Source: CBDAUN01 sp965200645 (GTDB taxonomy: Bacteria; Pseudomonadota; Gammaproteobacteria; Arenicellales; JAJDZL01). From it: 64,000 nt of DNA. Under the pieces are notes generated by a model. The model was not told the origin of the DNA and ran no database searches. It saw only the letters and a list, made by a program, of their open reading frames with translations. The DNA lies in the NCBI GenBank assembly GCA_965200645.1, contig CBDAUN010000003.1, positions 1,364,001 to 1,428,000 on the forward strand, in the 5' to 3' direction. The stretch's first letter is position 1. Each line of letters starts with the position of its first letter. The translations under genes and the position numbers were made by a program. Below are positions 35,047 to 44,310 of this stretch, piece by piece.

Positions 35047-36376
35047 CCAGCTGCTCGATGTAGTGAATATCTACTTGTCCTTTTAGGTAGGTGGGGTCAG
35101 TGAAGATTTTGCGATACAAAGGTATGGTAGTTTTGACCCCTTCAATAACCATCTCTTCGAGGGCACCATTCATTCGTGCAATCGCTTCGCTTCGGTCGTT
35201 GCCGTGGGTGATCAACTTGCCAATAAGTGAATCGTAAAACAGAGAGATTTCGTATCGACTATATACATGTGAATCAACGCGTACTCCCGGACCTCCCGGT
35301 TGGTGATAGTCAGTAATCTTTCCAGGTGATGGAAGCAAAGTCTCGGGGTCTTCTGCATTAATTCGACATTCGATGGAGTGTCCTCTGATTTGCACATCCT
35401 GCTGAGCGAAGGATAACGATTCGTTGCTAGCGATGACAATTTGCTCCTTCACTATATCGATTCCAGTGACGAGTTCGGTAACCGGGTGTTCCACCTGAAT
35501 ACGAGTATTCATTTCAATGAAATAGAATTCCCCTTCGGATTGCATAAACTCGAATGTTCCAGCCCCGTGATACCCCACTGCCTTGCAGGCGTTTATGCAT
35601 AAATCTCCGAGTCTGTTTCGAGTCCACTCATCAATTCCCGGTGCAGGAGCTTCTTCGACAAGCTTTTGCCGTCGGCGCTGGATTGAACAATCCCGGTCAC
35701 CAAGATGAACTACATTGCCCAACTTGTCTGCTAAAACTTGAATCTCAATGTGTCTGGGATTGACTAAAAATTTTTCCAGATATACAGTTCCATCACCAAA
35801 CGCTAAATTAGACTCCTTTTGCGTAATAGCGATCGCCTCTTCAAGCTGTGATTCGTACTCAACCAGGCGCATACCCTTACCACCGCCACCTGCAGCGGCC
35901 TTAATTAGCATGGGATAACCTATTTCATTAGCGAGCCGCTTTATTTCAACCAGTGGTTTGTCAGTCAAACTTTCTGAACCGGGTACGACAGGCAATCCTG
36001 CGGCCTTCATTGTCTTTATCGCTTCAAGTTTGTTGCCCATCACCCGAACCGCTTCCGGAGGCGGACCAATGAATGTAAAGCCACTTTGCTCAACTTTTTG
36101 AGCGAAATCAGCATTTTCGGAAAGAAATCCGTACCCCGGATGTATAGCAGTTGCATCCGTTACTTCGGCAGCGGCGATTACCGCGGGAACATTCAAGTAG
36201 CTGGAAGCAGCTGGGGCGGGTCCAATACAAACCGACTCATCAGCCAATTTTACATACTTTGCCTCTCGGTCGATTTCCGAGTGAAGCGCGACAGTGCCGA
36301 TCCCAAGATCTCGGCATGCACGAAGTATGCGAAGAGCAATCTCACCGCGATTGGCAATGACGACTTTTTCGATCAT
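35036..36376 (-). CDS. accC: AccC, biotin carboxylase subunit of acetyl-CoA carboxylase
   Basis: ATP-grasp biotin carboxylase (446 residues) that carboxylates biotin on AccB in fatty-acid synthesis. Features are VIANRGEIALRILRACRDLG at the start, the glycine-rich loop AAAGGGGKGMRLV, and FIEMNTRIQVEHPVTELVTG. Length is normal and no domain is missing. The start ATG shares one base with the accB stop, so translation is coupled. Confidence 0.98.
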   Translation of the reverse strand: MIEKVVIANRGEIALRILRACRDLGIGTVALHSEIDREAKYVKLADESVCIGPAPAASSYLNVPAVIAAAEVTDATAIHPGYGFLSENADFAQKVEQSGFTFIGPPPEAVRVMGNKLEAIKTMKAAGLPVVPGSESLTDKPLVEIKRLANEIGYPMLIKAAAGGGGKGMRLVEYESQLEEAIAITQKESNLAFGDGTVYLEKFLVNPRHIEIQVLADKLGNVVHLGDRDCSIQRRRQKLVEEAPAPGIDEWTRNRLGDLCINACKAVGYHGAGTFEFMQSEGEFYFIEMNTRIQVEHPVTELVTGIDIVKEQIVIASNESLSFAQQDVQIRGHSIECRINAEDPETLLPSPGKITDYHQPGGPGVRVDSHVYSRYEISLFYDSLIGKLITHGNDRSEAIARMNGALEEMVIEGVKTTIPLYRKIFTDPTYLKGQVDIHYIEQLVDV

Positions 36377-36837
36377 TACTTGATCAGAACTAAGGCTTCG
36401 CCGAACTCTACCGGTTCTCCGCTATCCTTGAGAATCTCAACCACAGTTCCGCTCTTGTCGGACTCGATTTGGTTAAAGATTTTCATTGCTTCAATCAGGC
36501 AGAGTGTTTGACCCACTTCAACCTGATCTCCTACCTCAACAAACGGCGGATCCTTTGGTGATGAAGCCCTATAAACCGTGCCTACCATCGGTGAACGAAC
36601 TGCATGCAAGTCGGAAGGTAATTGGTCATCAGTCGGTGTGGCTTCGGGCAGTTTTTTCGGTGGCTCAACGGGTGTAGTTGGTGCTTCAGCATAAACAGGC
36701 TGAATCAACGTTGGGCCTGTGGGAGGTTGTTTGGTTCGCGTAAGACGAATTGATTCCTCCCCTTCACTAATTTCCAGTTCATCCAATTCGGAGTCGTGAA
36801 ATATTTCAATTAGCTTTCGAACTTTACGAAGATCCAT
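36376..36837 (-). CDS. accB: AccB, biotin carboxyl carrier protein
   Basis: Carrier subunit of acetyl-CoA carboxylase (153 residues). The N-terminal helical part (MDLRKVRKLIEIFHDSELDE) is joined by a proline-rich linker (about 35-70) to the biotinyl domain. The biotinylated lysine lies in EAMKIFNQIESD, where many homologues have AMKLM or AMKMM. Cotranscribed with aroQ upstream (5 bp) and accC downstream. Confidence 0.97.
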   Translation of the reverse strand: MDLRKVRKLIEIFHDSELDELEISEGEESIRLTRTKQPPTGPTLIQPVYAEAPTTPVEPPKKLPEATPTDDQLPSDLHAVRSPMVGTVYRASSPKDPPFVEVGDQVEVGQTLCLIEAMKIFNQIESDKSGTVVEILKDSGEPVEFGEALVLIK

Positions 36838-36842
36838 AGCTT

Positions 36843-37298
36843 TTATTCGTTGTTTGATAAAGTTTGAAGAAAATTGATAGCAGCAGTTACGGCTGCTACA
36901 TAGCCTTGTGGGCCAAGTCCACTAATCACACCGGCGGCAATGTCGGAAAAGTACGACTTATGCCGAAACTCTTCACGTTTGAACACGTTTGATAGATGAA
37001 CTTCAATAAAGGGTATCCCGGAACCGAGTATCGCGTCACGCAAGGCAATACTTGTATGGGTAAATGCTGCTGGATTGATAATCATATAGTCGATGCCATC
37101 GGCAACAGCAGCGTGAATGAACTGGACCAGTTCGTGCTCAGCGTTACTTTGCTTGGCCACGAGTTGACAACCTGAATCTGCAGCCAGTCGTGCAACTTGC
37201 TCATTTATGTCATCCAGCGTTGCAGTGCCGTAGTGTTCAGGTTCTCGCTTGCCCAATAAGTTTAAGTTGGGTCCATGCAGAACAAGTAATTTAGCCAT
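36843..37298 (-). CDS. aroQ: AroQ, type II 3-dehydroquinate dehydratase
   Basis: Shikimate-pathway enzyme converting 3-dehydroquinate to 3-dehydroshikimate (151 residues). The signature LVLHGPNLNLLGKREPEHYG opens the protein; NPAAFTHTSIALRDA and FIEVHLSNVFKREEFRHKSY carry catalytic and binding residues. It heads the aroQ-accB-accC-prmA unit. The 259-bp spacer upstream probably contains the operon promoter; it is AT-rich and I see no further gene in it. Confidence 0.97.
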   Translation of the reverse strand: MAKLLVLHGPNLNLLGKREPEHYGTATLDDINEQVARLAADSGCQLVAKQSNAEHELVQFIHAAVADGIDYMIINPAAFTHTSIALRDAILGSGIPFIEVHLSNVFKREEFRHKSYFSDIAAGVISGLGPQGYVAAVTAAINFLQTLSNNE

Positions 37299-37557
37299 GT
37301 CGTATCAGAGGTTGCGTGAATTCATATCAGCTTTAGAAATTTTTTCAAACGGCTACTACCTGTCAAATTTACCTAATGAGTAATTCTTAATGTATTTTAA
37401 GCGATTTTGTAAGCAAGATTACAACATTTAACTTCATTAAGACAATTAAATGCATGTCCTTCACTCATTCTAAAAGCGGCAAAAATGTGTAGAAAATATG
37501 AAGAACGAAGTACTCTTTAAACAGTAAGGGAGGATTTGCCGAAGCGGGTGGAGGTTG

Positions 37558-38094
37558 TTAAAGTTTGGCTACATCAGTGATTATTGCATCTAGCTCAGCC
37601 TCATCGAACGGTCCAAGCTTAACTTGACTAACGGATCCGTCGGAAGTGAAAATGAGCGTAATGGGCAGTGCGGGATTATCCTGTTTGTAAAGTGCCATGA
37701 TGTCATCGAAAACTCCAACGTCTAGATGGACGGAAAGAAATCTGATTTCGTTGTCGCGATAGAACTGTTCGGCTGCATCTCGATCATCAAGTGCCATGCC
37801 AACAACCTGAAAATCCTCCTCTCCGTATTCATCATTGAAGCGGTCTAAAAGTGGCATTTCCGCGACACACGGAGGGCACCAACTACCCCAAAAATTAAGC
37901 AATATGGTTTTGTCATGCCAATCTGCCACCGATGCGGCACGACTAGCCAACGCTTGCCAACGATGTTCGAATTGACTTAACTCGCTTAATTTTGGAATGG
38001 ATTCAACGTAGTTTCGAAGTATTAACCCAGCACCCATGCCGATGCCGGAGAATACAACCAGTAAAACAAAAATGACTGAGCGCTTATGCCTCAT
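37558..38094 (-). CDS. TlpA-like membrane-anchored thiol-disulfide oxidoreductase
   Basis: Thioredoxin-fold protein (178 residues) with one N-terminal membrane anchor (about 8-28) and a periplasmic domain carrying the redox motif in NFWGSWCPPCVAEMPLLDRF. CPPC is typical of TlpA/ResA reductases. It lies directly downstream of dsbD (30 bp), so DsbD probably supplies its electrons. The partner substrate is unknown; cytochrome c maturation or cysteine protection are possible roles. Confidence 0.9.
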   Translation of the reverse strand: MRHKRSVIFVLLVVFSGIGMGAGLILRNYVESIPKLSELSQFEHRWQALASRAASVADWHDKTILLNFWGSWCPPCVAEMPLLDRFNDEYGEEDFQVVGMALDDRDAAEQFYRDNEIRFLSVHLDVGVFDDIMALYKQDNPALPITLIFTSDGSVSQVKLGPFDEAELDAIITDVAKL

Positions 38095-38124
38095 TGATCC
38101 GATTACGAAAAGAAGTACTAGAGG

Positions 38125-39891
38125 CTAGATTCGAGCCAGCACGGCGAGCATTTTTTTAGAGTCTAAATAACCGTACTCGGTTGCACTAACCTCAGAGCCA
38201 TCAGTAAACACCAACGCTGGAGGACCAAATACCTTGAACCTCTTGCGAATCGTGCGCGAGAATTCATCGTTGGGATCGGTTACATCAATCTTCAGTCCTA
38301 CAAACCGTTCGTTTAACACAGAAACTACAGTTGGGTCTTTAAACGTAGTTCTGTCCAGTCGAATACAGTCCAAGCACCACTCTGCAAAAAAGTCCACAAT
38401 AACTGGTTTTCCTTCTGAGACCGCTTGAACAATGTAACTATCGAACTCTTCCATGGTAGCGACCTTTTTAAAGGGACTGGTATAAGCAATTGAGTCGGAT
38501 CCAGAAGTACTGGGTTGACCAATCACTGCAGCGATACTGGGTAACGGGCGCAGAATATCTCTATTCCCATACATCGCACCAATCAGAGCAAGAACACCCC
38601 AAATCATGACTACTGTTCCGGCACCCTTCCACAGGTAACGCCAACCGCTGGCCCCTTCGGGTAGGGCTTGAGTTGCTCGAAGAAAGACGCCAACAACAAT
38701 AAACAATGCAGCCCACAGCAACAGTACGGGAACTTCAGGGATGGTTCCCAGCAGATAAATAGCTACTGCAAGAAGCATCACTCCAAAAACTTGTTTAATG
38801 CGGTCCATCCATGGTCCTGCTTTGGGCAACGTAACTCCCAAACCAAATCCGATAGCGATCAGCACCACACCCATTCCGAGTGCCAAGGAAGTCATCATTG
38901 CGGCACCCAGCACGGGGTCGCCCTTTGCGATTGCAACACTTAGAGCAGAAATTAACAATGGTGAGACGCAGGCACTGACAATCAGGGCAGAAAACATTCC
39001 CAAAACAAACACCCCACCAATCTTACCGCCGCCAATTTTTGACGAACTTTCATGAACTCGTGATTCAAAAGCGGAAGGTAATCGTATTTCATAAAGCCCG
39101 AACATAGACAGTGACATGAGAACAAAAATCAGGCTGATTGACCCAATGGCCCAAATGTTCTGAAAGTAAGCATTTAATTGGTCCCCCGTTGCACCGGCAA
39201 CTGCACCTATCGAGGCGTAGGAGACAACTGTTCCGAGAACGTAAATGATTGAAAGGGTTCCACCACGCATACGCCTTCCCTGATCGCCTTCACCGGCAAT
39301 AATTGAAGACAAAATTGGTATCAGTGGTAGAACGCACGGAGTGAATGTGAGTAACAGTCCTGCTCCGAATGCAGAAATAATTAACCAAAATCCGCTGGAA
39401 GAGGTAGCTAGATTACCGGAATCACCATTACCGAAGGACTGTGCTTGAGCGGCTGGTATCAGAGAGGCTAGGCTAAGTTCTACATTATTCTGAATGGGTG
39501 GGTAGCAAATCCCAACTGGCTTGTTGCATCCCTGCCCCCATGCTTCTAACGCCATTGATGTTAGGGATACATCGCGTAAAACTGGCGCACGTATTTCTAC
39601 AAAACCCGTGTAGATTTCGACTTCGCCAAACAAAGGGTCATCTATCATCTCGCCTTCCGGCATGATGGGTTCGCCAATGACTACACCTTCGGTATTGGAC
39701 AAGAACTTGAACTTATCCTGATACATGTAGTATCCATCGGCGATTGTCCAGGAAGTAAGCAGTTCGTCACCATCTACTACAGCGTTGAATGCAAACGCCT
39801 CCTCAGCCGGTAAAAGATCGTCGTCAAACTGTGCATTAGCCGTGGCAATGACCAATAGACAACCAATAATTTGAAGCAGTTTTTTAGGCAT
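38125..39891 (-). CDS. dsbD: DsbD, thiol:disulfide interchange protein
   Basis: Inner-membrane electron carrier moving reducing power from cytoplasmic thioredoxin to periplasmic thiol proteins. All three modules are present: an N-terminal periplasmic domain after a signal peptide with its cysteine pair in GCNKPVGICYPP, a central membrane domain with cysteines in LTFTPCVLPLIPIL and VSACVSPLLISAL, and a C-terminal thioredoxin domain with DFFAEWCLDCIRLD. About 588 residues, normal length. I place the start at ATG 39891; a TTG two codons upstream is possible. Cotranscribed with the TlpA-like gene. Confidence 0.95.
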   Translation of the reverse strand: MPKKLLQIIGCLLVIATANAQFDDDLLPAEEAFAFNAVVDGDELLTSWTIADGYYMYQDKFKFLSNTEGVVIGEPIMPEGEMIDDPLFGEVEIYTGFVEIRAPVLRDVSLTSMALEAWGQGCNKPVGICYPPIQNNVELSLASLIPAAQAQSFGNGDSGNLATSSSGFWLIISAFGAGLLLTFTPCVLPLIPILSSIIAGEGDQGRRMRGGTLSIIYVLGTVVSYASIGAVAGATGDQLNAYFQNIWAIGSISLIFVLMSLSMFGLYEIRLPSAFESRVHESSSKIGGGKIGGVFVLGMFSALIVSACVSPLLISALSVAIAKGDPVLGAAMMTSLALGMGVVLIAIGFGLGVTLPKAGPWMDRIKQVFGVMLLAVAIYLLGTIPEVPVLLLWAALFIVVGVFLRATQALPEGASGWRYLWKGAGTVVMIWGVLALIGAMYGNRDILRPLPSIAAVIGQPSTSGSDSIAYTSPFKKVATMEEFDSYIVQAVSEGKPVIVDFFAEWCLDCIRLDRTTFKDPTVVSVLNERFVGLKIDVTDPNDEFSRTIRKRFKVFGPPALVFTDGSEVSATEYGYLDSKKMLAVLARI

Positions 39892-40122
39892 TATCAATCA
39901 GTAAATTGTGCTGTATGAAGAGTTTGGACATTTAGACAGCAGATATTATCATTTGTTCGTGCAGTGCCGTCAGCCTTACCGATTTTATGTTTGGGTCGGT
40001 TTTAAAGCAATTTTACCAGCATCAATTTGGACTTCTCTAATTTGCTCGCTTGATTTTCTACGATCAATAAATTCAGATTTCCGGGTAAAACAACGAGTTT
40101 AAGTCCAAAATTTACAGTTGTT

Positions 40123-40869
40123 ATGAACGAACAGGATTTTTTCGAAATCAATACCAACTCTGGGGAGTGTCTTCGGGGTTACTATTCAGATTCTGGCAGT
40201 GGCCCTGTTGGGATTTATGTCCACGGATTCATGTCTAATGCAGACGGAACGAAGTCAATGTATCTTTGGGAAAACGCTAAACGAAATGGTCGCTCTTGGC
40301 TGAGATATGACCAGCGTGGACAAGGTAGATCTGATGGTACATTCGAACAATTTCGCATTTCAAGAGTGATGGAAGACATGAATTGCGTCTTGGAGTTCAT
40401 TGGCAATAGACCAACTATTCTTGTGGGCTCCAGCATGGGTGGCTGGATTTCAGCCTATGCGGCACTGTCCGGCAAACACAATGTGGCGGGTCTTGTACTG
40501 ATTGCTCCCGCAATAAACTTTATTGAAATGATTTATGAGTCATTTGATGTCGAGCAGAAATTGAAGTGGGATGCAGATGGAAAGTATTGGTTTCCAAGTG
40601 ACTATGAAGAGGAAGGCTTTAGTTTAGACTTTGCGACGATTGAAGATGCCAGGAAATTCGACATTTACCACAAGGATGTCAAATTCGATTGCCCGGTCAC
40701 TTTGCTGCATGGAGAGTTGGATGAGGTTGTTCCACTAAGTGTGAGTGAAAAACTCGTCCACGCGTCATCAACGGACATTGAAATGGAAATTGTAGCGAAA
40801 GGCAACCATCGTCTGTCTGACCACACGGACCGAGTTCAACAGGCGGTAGATTCAATTTGGCCGGTCTGA
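40123..40869 (+). CDS. Alpha/beta hydrolase, cytoplasmic
   Basis: Alpha/beta-hydrolase fold protein (248 residues). The oxyanion segment GIYVHGFMSNADG, the nucleophile elbow ILVGSSMGGWISAY (Ser at about 104), acid residue region LLHGELDEVVPLS and the late histidine in KGNHRLSDHTDRV form the expected triad. No signal peptide. Similar to short serine esterase/acyl-peptidase-like proteins; the substrate is unknown. Stands alone and converges on the toxin-antitoxin-like pair. Confidence 0.85.
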   Translation: MNEQDFFEINTNSGECLRGYYSDSGSGPVGIYVHGFMSNADGTKSMYLWENAKRNGRSWLRYDQRGQGRSDGTFEQFRISRVMEDMNCVLEFIGNRPTILVGSSMGGWISAYAALSGKHNVAGLVLIAPAINFIEMIYESFDVEQKLKWDADGKYWFPSDYEEEGFSLDFATIEDARKFDIYHKDVKFDCPVTLLHGELDEVVPLSVSEKLVHASSTDIEMEIVAKGNHRLSDHTDRVQQAVDSIWPV

Positions 40870-40903
40870 GTAGTCAGTTCACGAAATTAGAATTCAGCAA
40901 AAC

Positions 40904-41269
40904 TCAAATATCACACCCGTCAAATTCATTGCGCACTACTCGACCAACAACATTTGGTGTCGTCCAAAACATCAAATCTCTATAAACAATTCCATCATAT
41001 ACGGTACCTCGATGCCCTATTTTGATAATCACCACCCTAGCGTGGTATTTGTTAACACGATATAGCACCCTGTAACTTCCAGAACGAACAATTCTAACAT
41101 TCTTGACTCGTCTCATAGATTTTGAGTCACCTGGATATGGATTTGATGTCAATCCACGAAAAGTTTCATGAAGGTCTTCTTTTTCGGCATTTGGAATGTC
41201 TAGTTCATTAATAAATGTGACATAGTTGAAGTGGCAACTTATCTTCCACTTTGTCCGACTTCGCGGCAT
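40904..41269 (-). CDS. RelE/ParE-superfamily toxin-like protein
   Basis: A 121-residue basic protein. Its C-terminal half has the pattern of RelE/ParE-type toxins: VKNVRIVRSGSYRVLYRV, followed by ARVVIIKIGHRGTVYDG, where an arginine-rich strand and a terminal histidine/tyrosine region would sit. It also carries a longer C-terminal tail than usual. Translation begins at ATG 41269, which shares one base with the stop of the upstream small acidic gene (TGATG), a coupling typical of toxin-antitoxin operons. Known members cleave ribosome-bound mRNA or inhibit gyrase; which applies here is not determinable. Confidence 0.72.
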   Translation of the reverse strand: MPRSRTKWKISCHFNYVTFINELDIPNAEKEDLHETFRGLTSNPYPGDSKSMRRVKNVRIVRSGSYRVLYRVNKYHARVVIIKIGHRGTVYDGIVYRDLMFWTTPNVVGRVVRNEFDGCDI

Positions 41270-41466
41270 CACTTAGGATCAAGAAACTTTTTCTTTGGGT
41301 TAAAGAGCATTTTTTGGGCTTCTTCCCAGGGAATAAAATTTTCTGGATGTTCATCTAACTCCTTTAAGATTTTTATGGCGTACTCTGTATCTATCCTTTC
41401 TTCCAACTCATCTATTTCTTCTTCAGTCAAATGTCCTATTTCATATATTCCATCGAGCTTTGGCAT
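41269..41466 (-). CDS. Putative antitoxin, 65 aa, acidic
   Basis: Short acidic protein starting MPKLDGIYEIGHLTEEEIDE, with an amphipathic helix (EEIDELEERIDTEYAIKIL) and a basic end (NPKKKFLDPK). GGAGG lies about 8 nt before the ATG. It directly precedes and overlaps the RelE/ParE-like gene, which is the main evidence for an antitoxin role. I see no ribbon-helix-helix, helix-turn-helix or AbrB DNA-binding pattern, so it does not match the common antitoxin families; autoregulation is therefore uncertain. Confidence 0.65.
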   Translation of the reverse strand: MPKLDGIYEIGHLTEEEIDELEERIDTEYAIKILKELDEHPENFIPWEEAQKMLFNPKKKFLDPK

Positions 41467-42046
41467 TTTTGGTCCTCCATGTTGGCTATGCGTTATTGTG
41501 TTCGATGATTATTTGTTAGTGATGAATGACTGTTACATCAATCATAACAAAGTCATTTACTCGATGCTACCAATCGAGTTTGTCGTTAGTTCTTGTGATT
41601 ATGGAATTTGTCACTGCGGAATTATTGCGCGCACCAATGAGTGACTTTTCAGTAAAAATGCACGAATTAGACTCATTCCGCAGACAAGGGGTTGGGTCGT
41701 GGTCTACGAATGAAGCCCAAAGATTAACTAGTTGAAACTTATCTGTCAAGAACAGCGTTACCCTTATGAACTATATCGACGGCGGGCAGTGGGCTCTTTG
41801 CCTAGTTGATACTAGTCTTGAGGCGCACTGACTTAAGGCATGGTATGTGAGTACGTAAGTTATATTAACTAGTGAACCAATATTTTCATCGTGACTCATG
41901 AGAAAATCAAAACTTACGACTGATTTTGAACGTTCATTAAGGAATCGGCTGAAAGTGAATAATTCGCTAAACGAGGGTTGATAAAATCAATTTTGACTCC
42001 AAATTGTTGGTCATTGAATATTCCGCTGAAAACTAGTTAAAGATTG
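41467..42046. other. Non-coding stretch upstream of the antitoxin and of fxsA
   Basis: About 580 bases with frequent stops in all frames. The short frames on either strand (41526-41735, 41567-41749) lack ribosome sites and protein-like composition. The region must hold the leftward promoter of the toxin-antitoxin-like pair and the rightward fxsA promoter. No tRNA, direct-repeat att site or transposon end was recognised. An unusually long empty spacer next to a toxin-antitoxin pair may mark an old insertion. Confidence 0.55.
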
Positions 42047-42493
42047 ATGAGACCTGTAACTCTTCTATTTGTAATTTTCCTGATTGTTCCAATCGCTGAG
42101 ATTTACCTTCTCATCGAAATTGGCGATGTCATTGGTGCTCCGTGGACAATTGCAGGTGTTGTTGCTACTGCATTAATGGGTGCTTGGCTCGTAAAGCTGC
42201 AAGGCATTCTTACATTTCATCGAGCCTTGCAACATGTCAAGCAAGGAGAAGCACCAGCGGTAGAAATTGTGGAAGGTCTCTTTTTGCTTATCGCTGGAGC
42301 ACTGCTGATTACGCCCGGATTTATGACCGATGCTATAGGTTTTGCGTGTCTCACGCCACCCATAAGACAACCCTTGGCGAAACTGCTTTTGTTGCGGCTA
42401 GTTCGAACCGCATCTGTTCGCTCCCGGCAACAAGGGGCTCCCAGCTCAGCTCGCAATTACACTTACGACACAGACTATCGTGACCTTCCCTAA
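42047..42493 (+). CDS. fxsA: FxsA family membrane protein
   Basis: Inner-membrane protein of the FxsA family (148 residues from ATG 42047; a TTG one codon earlier is possible). Family features are LLFVIFLIVPIAEIYLLIEI, GAPWTIAGVVATALMGAWL and LLIAGALLITPGFMTDAIGF, giving three to four membrane segments and a polar tail. In E. coli FxsA eases exclusion of phage T7 by the F plasmid; the normal role is unknown. Stands alone, convergent with the aldo/keto reductase. Confidence 0.92.
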   Translation: MRPVTLLFVIFLIVPIAEIYLLIEIGDVIGAPWTIAGVVATALMGAWLVKLQGILTFHRALQHVKQGEAPAVEIVEGLFLLIAGALLITPGFMTDAIGFACLTPPIRQPLAKLLLLRLVRTASVRSRQQGAPSSARNYTYDTDYRDLP

Positions 42494-42575
42494 GGAGTGT
42501 GGTTATTTAAGCGCAATACCGGTGGCAAACTTTGCCTATTGATTGCAAGCCACCAAAAGCCTTCTCACTCAAACC

Positions 42576-43622
42576 TTAACCCATTGGGTTTGGAAATCGT
42601 CTGTGAACCGCAGCAATATCAGCGAGAACCGAATCATTCAGTCGCACATCTGCTGCAGCGATACATACCTTCAACTGGTCCATTGTCGTTGAACCAATGA
42701 TCGTGGAAGCCATAAATGGCCGCGACATGCAAAATGCAAGTGCCATTTGACATCGATCTAGGCCATAGTGGTCAGCAATGCGGACGTACTCATCAACAAC
42801 CGGTATCACTTCTTCGGTATATCTGCCTCCCAAGTCAGGTGAGAATGTACGCCTGGAATTTGGTGGTATTTTCCCTCCTTGATACTTTCCACTCAGAATT
42901 CCAGTAGCCAGAGGAGAAAAAGACAATAAACCCACATTTTCATTGTGCGCTAATTCGGCAAAATCCAGATCAAATTTTCGGTCTAGTAAGTTGTATTCGT
43001 TTTGGACCGAAACGACTTTCGGCAAGTTATGCGTTCGGGCAATTTCCAGAAATTGCGAGGTCCCCCAACATGATTCGTTCGACAGACCAATGCTTCTAAG
43101 CTTTCCAGCAATAACAAGTTCATTTAGTGCATACAACACTTCCGATATGTTTTCTCGAGTCTCTTCAACATTTTGATTAGTCGGGTCGAATCGCCACGAT
43201 TGACGAAAATGATATGAACCACGATTGGGCCAGTGCAGTTGATAAAGGTCTATGTAATCCGTTTGCAAACGCTGTAAACTGCTTTCGACAGCCACTGGAA
43301 TGGATTTTGCAGAAATTGGCTCTCCTTTTCGAACGGTATTTGAACCTGCACCAGCAATCTTGGTCGCAATAACTACCTTGTCACGCTGGCCTCTAGACTT
43401 AATCCAAGTTCCGATAATGGATTCGGTCGCACCTGATGTTTCTCTCGATATTGGATTAACGGGGTACATTTCTGCGGTGTCAATGAAGTTTACGTCGTGG
43501 TCTACTGCATAATCAATTTGTTCATGCCCTTCGGCTTCGGGATTCTGTGTACCCCACGTCATACTGCCTAGACATATTTCACTTACTTCAATGTCTGTTG
43601 TTCCAAGTCGATTAAATCTCAT
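42576..43622 (-). CDS. Aldo/keto reductase, Tas-like
   Basis: NADPH-dependent aldo/keto reductase (348 residues). Motifs: VSEICLGSMTWGTQN, the catalytic Asp/Tyr in NFIDTAEMYPVNP, Lys in VVIATKIAGAG, His in DLYQLHWPNRG, and IIGSTTMDQLKVCI near the cofactor pocket. The EAEGHEQIDYAVDHDVNFID and EMYPVNP stretches match the Tas subgroup. The true substrate is unknown. Divergent from the YHS protein. Confidence 0.92.
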   Translation of the reverse strand: MRFNRLGTTDIEVSEICLGSMTWGTQNPEAEGHEQIDYAVDHDVNFIDTAEMYPVNPISRETSGATESIIGTWIKSRGQRDKVVIATKIAGAGSNTVRKGEPISAKSIPVAVESSLQRLQTDYIDLYQLHWPNRGSYHFRQSWRFDPTNQNVEETRENISEVLYALNELVIAGKLRSIGLSNESCWGTSQFLEIARTHNLPKVVSVQNEYNLLDRKFDLDFAELAHNENVGLLSFSPLATGILSGKYQGGKIPPNSRRTFSPDLGGRYTEEVIPVVDEYVRIADHYGLDRCQMALAFCMSRPFMASTIIGSTTMDQLKVCIAAADVRLNDSVLADIAAVHRRFPNPMG

Positions 43623-43800
43623 TTGTTTTATTCCTCATTTGTCGATGCAATTCAAGACTAGCAGGTCTCACGATACAATTCGGAATTACATCGTGTCGAA
43701 ATTCTTTGTAAACTTTAAATTTACGCAAATGCGATAATTAAAACCTTCTGACCGCATTCTTGCAATTCAAATTTAAAAATAAGCACGGAGCGTACAAAAG

Positions 43801-44268
43801 ATGTCCACACTGAAATTTGCTAAAAACTCTACATTGATCGCTTTGGTCATCGCGCTGATGACAGTCACTACCGCAGTATTCGCCGATGAAGACCCGGTAT
43901 TTACCGGTCGCGGTAATTTTGCAATCAGAGGTTATGACGCAGTTGCCTATCACTTGGACCAAAAACCCGTAAAAGGAAAGCGCGAATTCACAACTGATTG
44001 GAATGGTGCAACCTGGCGCTTCAAATCCGCGGAAAATCGAGATAAATTTGTTGCTGAACCAGAACGTTGGGCACCCGCTTACGGCGGATATTGTGCATGG
44101 GCAGTATCCAACGGCTACACCGCAAAGACCGACCCCGATGCATGGAGCATCTATATGGATCGTCTGTTTCTGAACTTCAACAGAAGCGTTCGCAACACAT
44201 GGAGTCAAGACATCCCTGGAAACGTCCAGCGCGGTGACGCAAACTGGCCAGCTGTACTCTCAAAGTAG
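43801..44268 (+). CDS. Exported YHS-domain protein
   Basis: A 155-residue protein with a signal peptide (hydrophobic core LIALVIALMTVTTAVF, cleavage near FA-DE). The mature part has a YHS-like domain: GNFAIRGYDAVAYHLDQKPV, TWRFKSAENRDKFVAEPERW and APAYGGYCAWAVSNGYTAKT. In this periplasmic subgroup the metal-type cysteines of cytosolic YHS domains are mostly absent, one remaining in GGYCAWA. Function is unknown; relatives are often linked to metal or redox proteins. Not in an operon with the following aminotransferase for certain (42-bp gap). Confidence 0.88.
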   Translation: MSTLKFAKNSTLIALVIALMTVTTAVFADEDPVFTGRGNFAIRGYDAVAYHLDQKPVKGKREFTTDWNGATWRFKSAENRDKFVAEPERWAPAYGGYCAWAVSNGYTAKTDPDAWSIYMDRLFLNFNRSVRNTWSQDIPGNVQRGDANWPAVLSK

Positions 44269-44310
44269 ACACATCTGGGTTGTCAGGTTTATTTCAAATA
44301 GCGACCTAGT

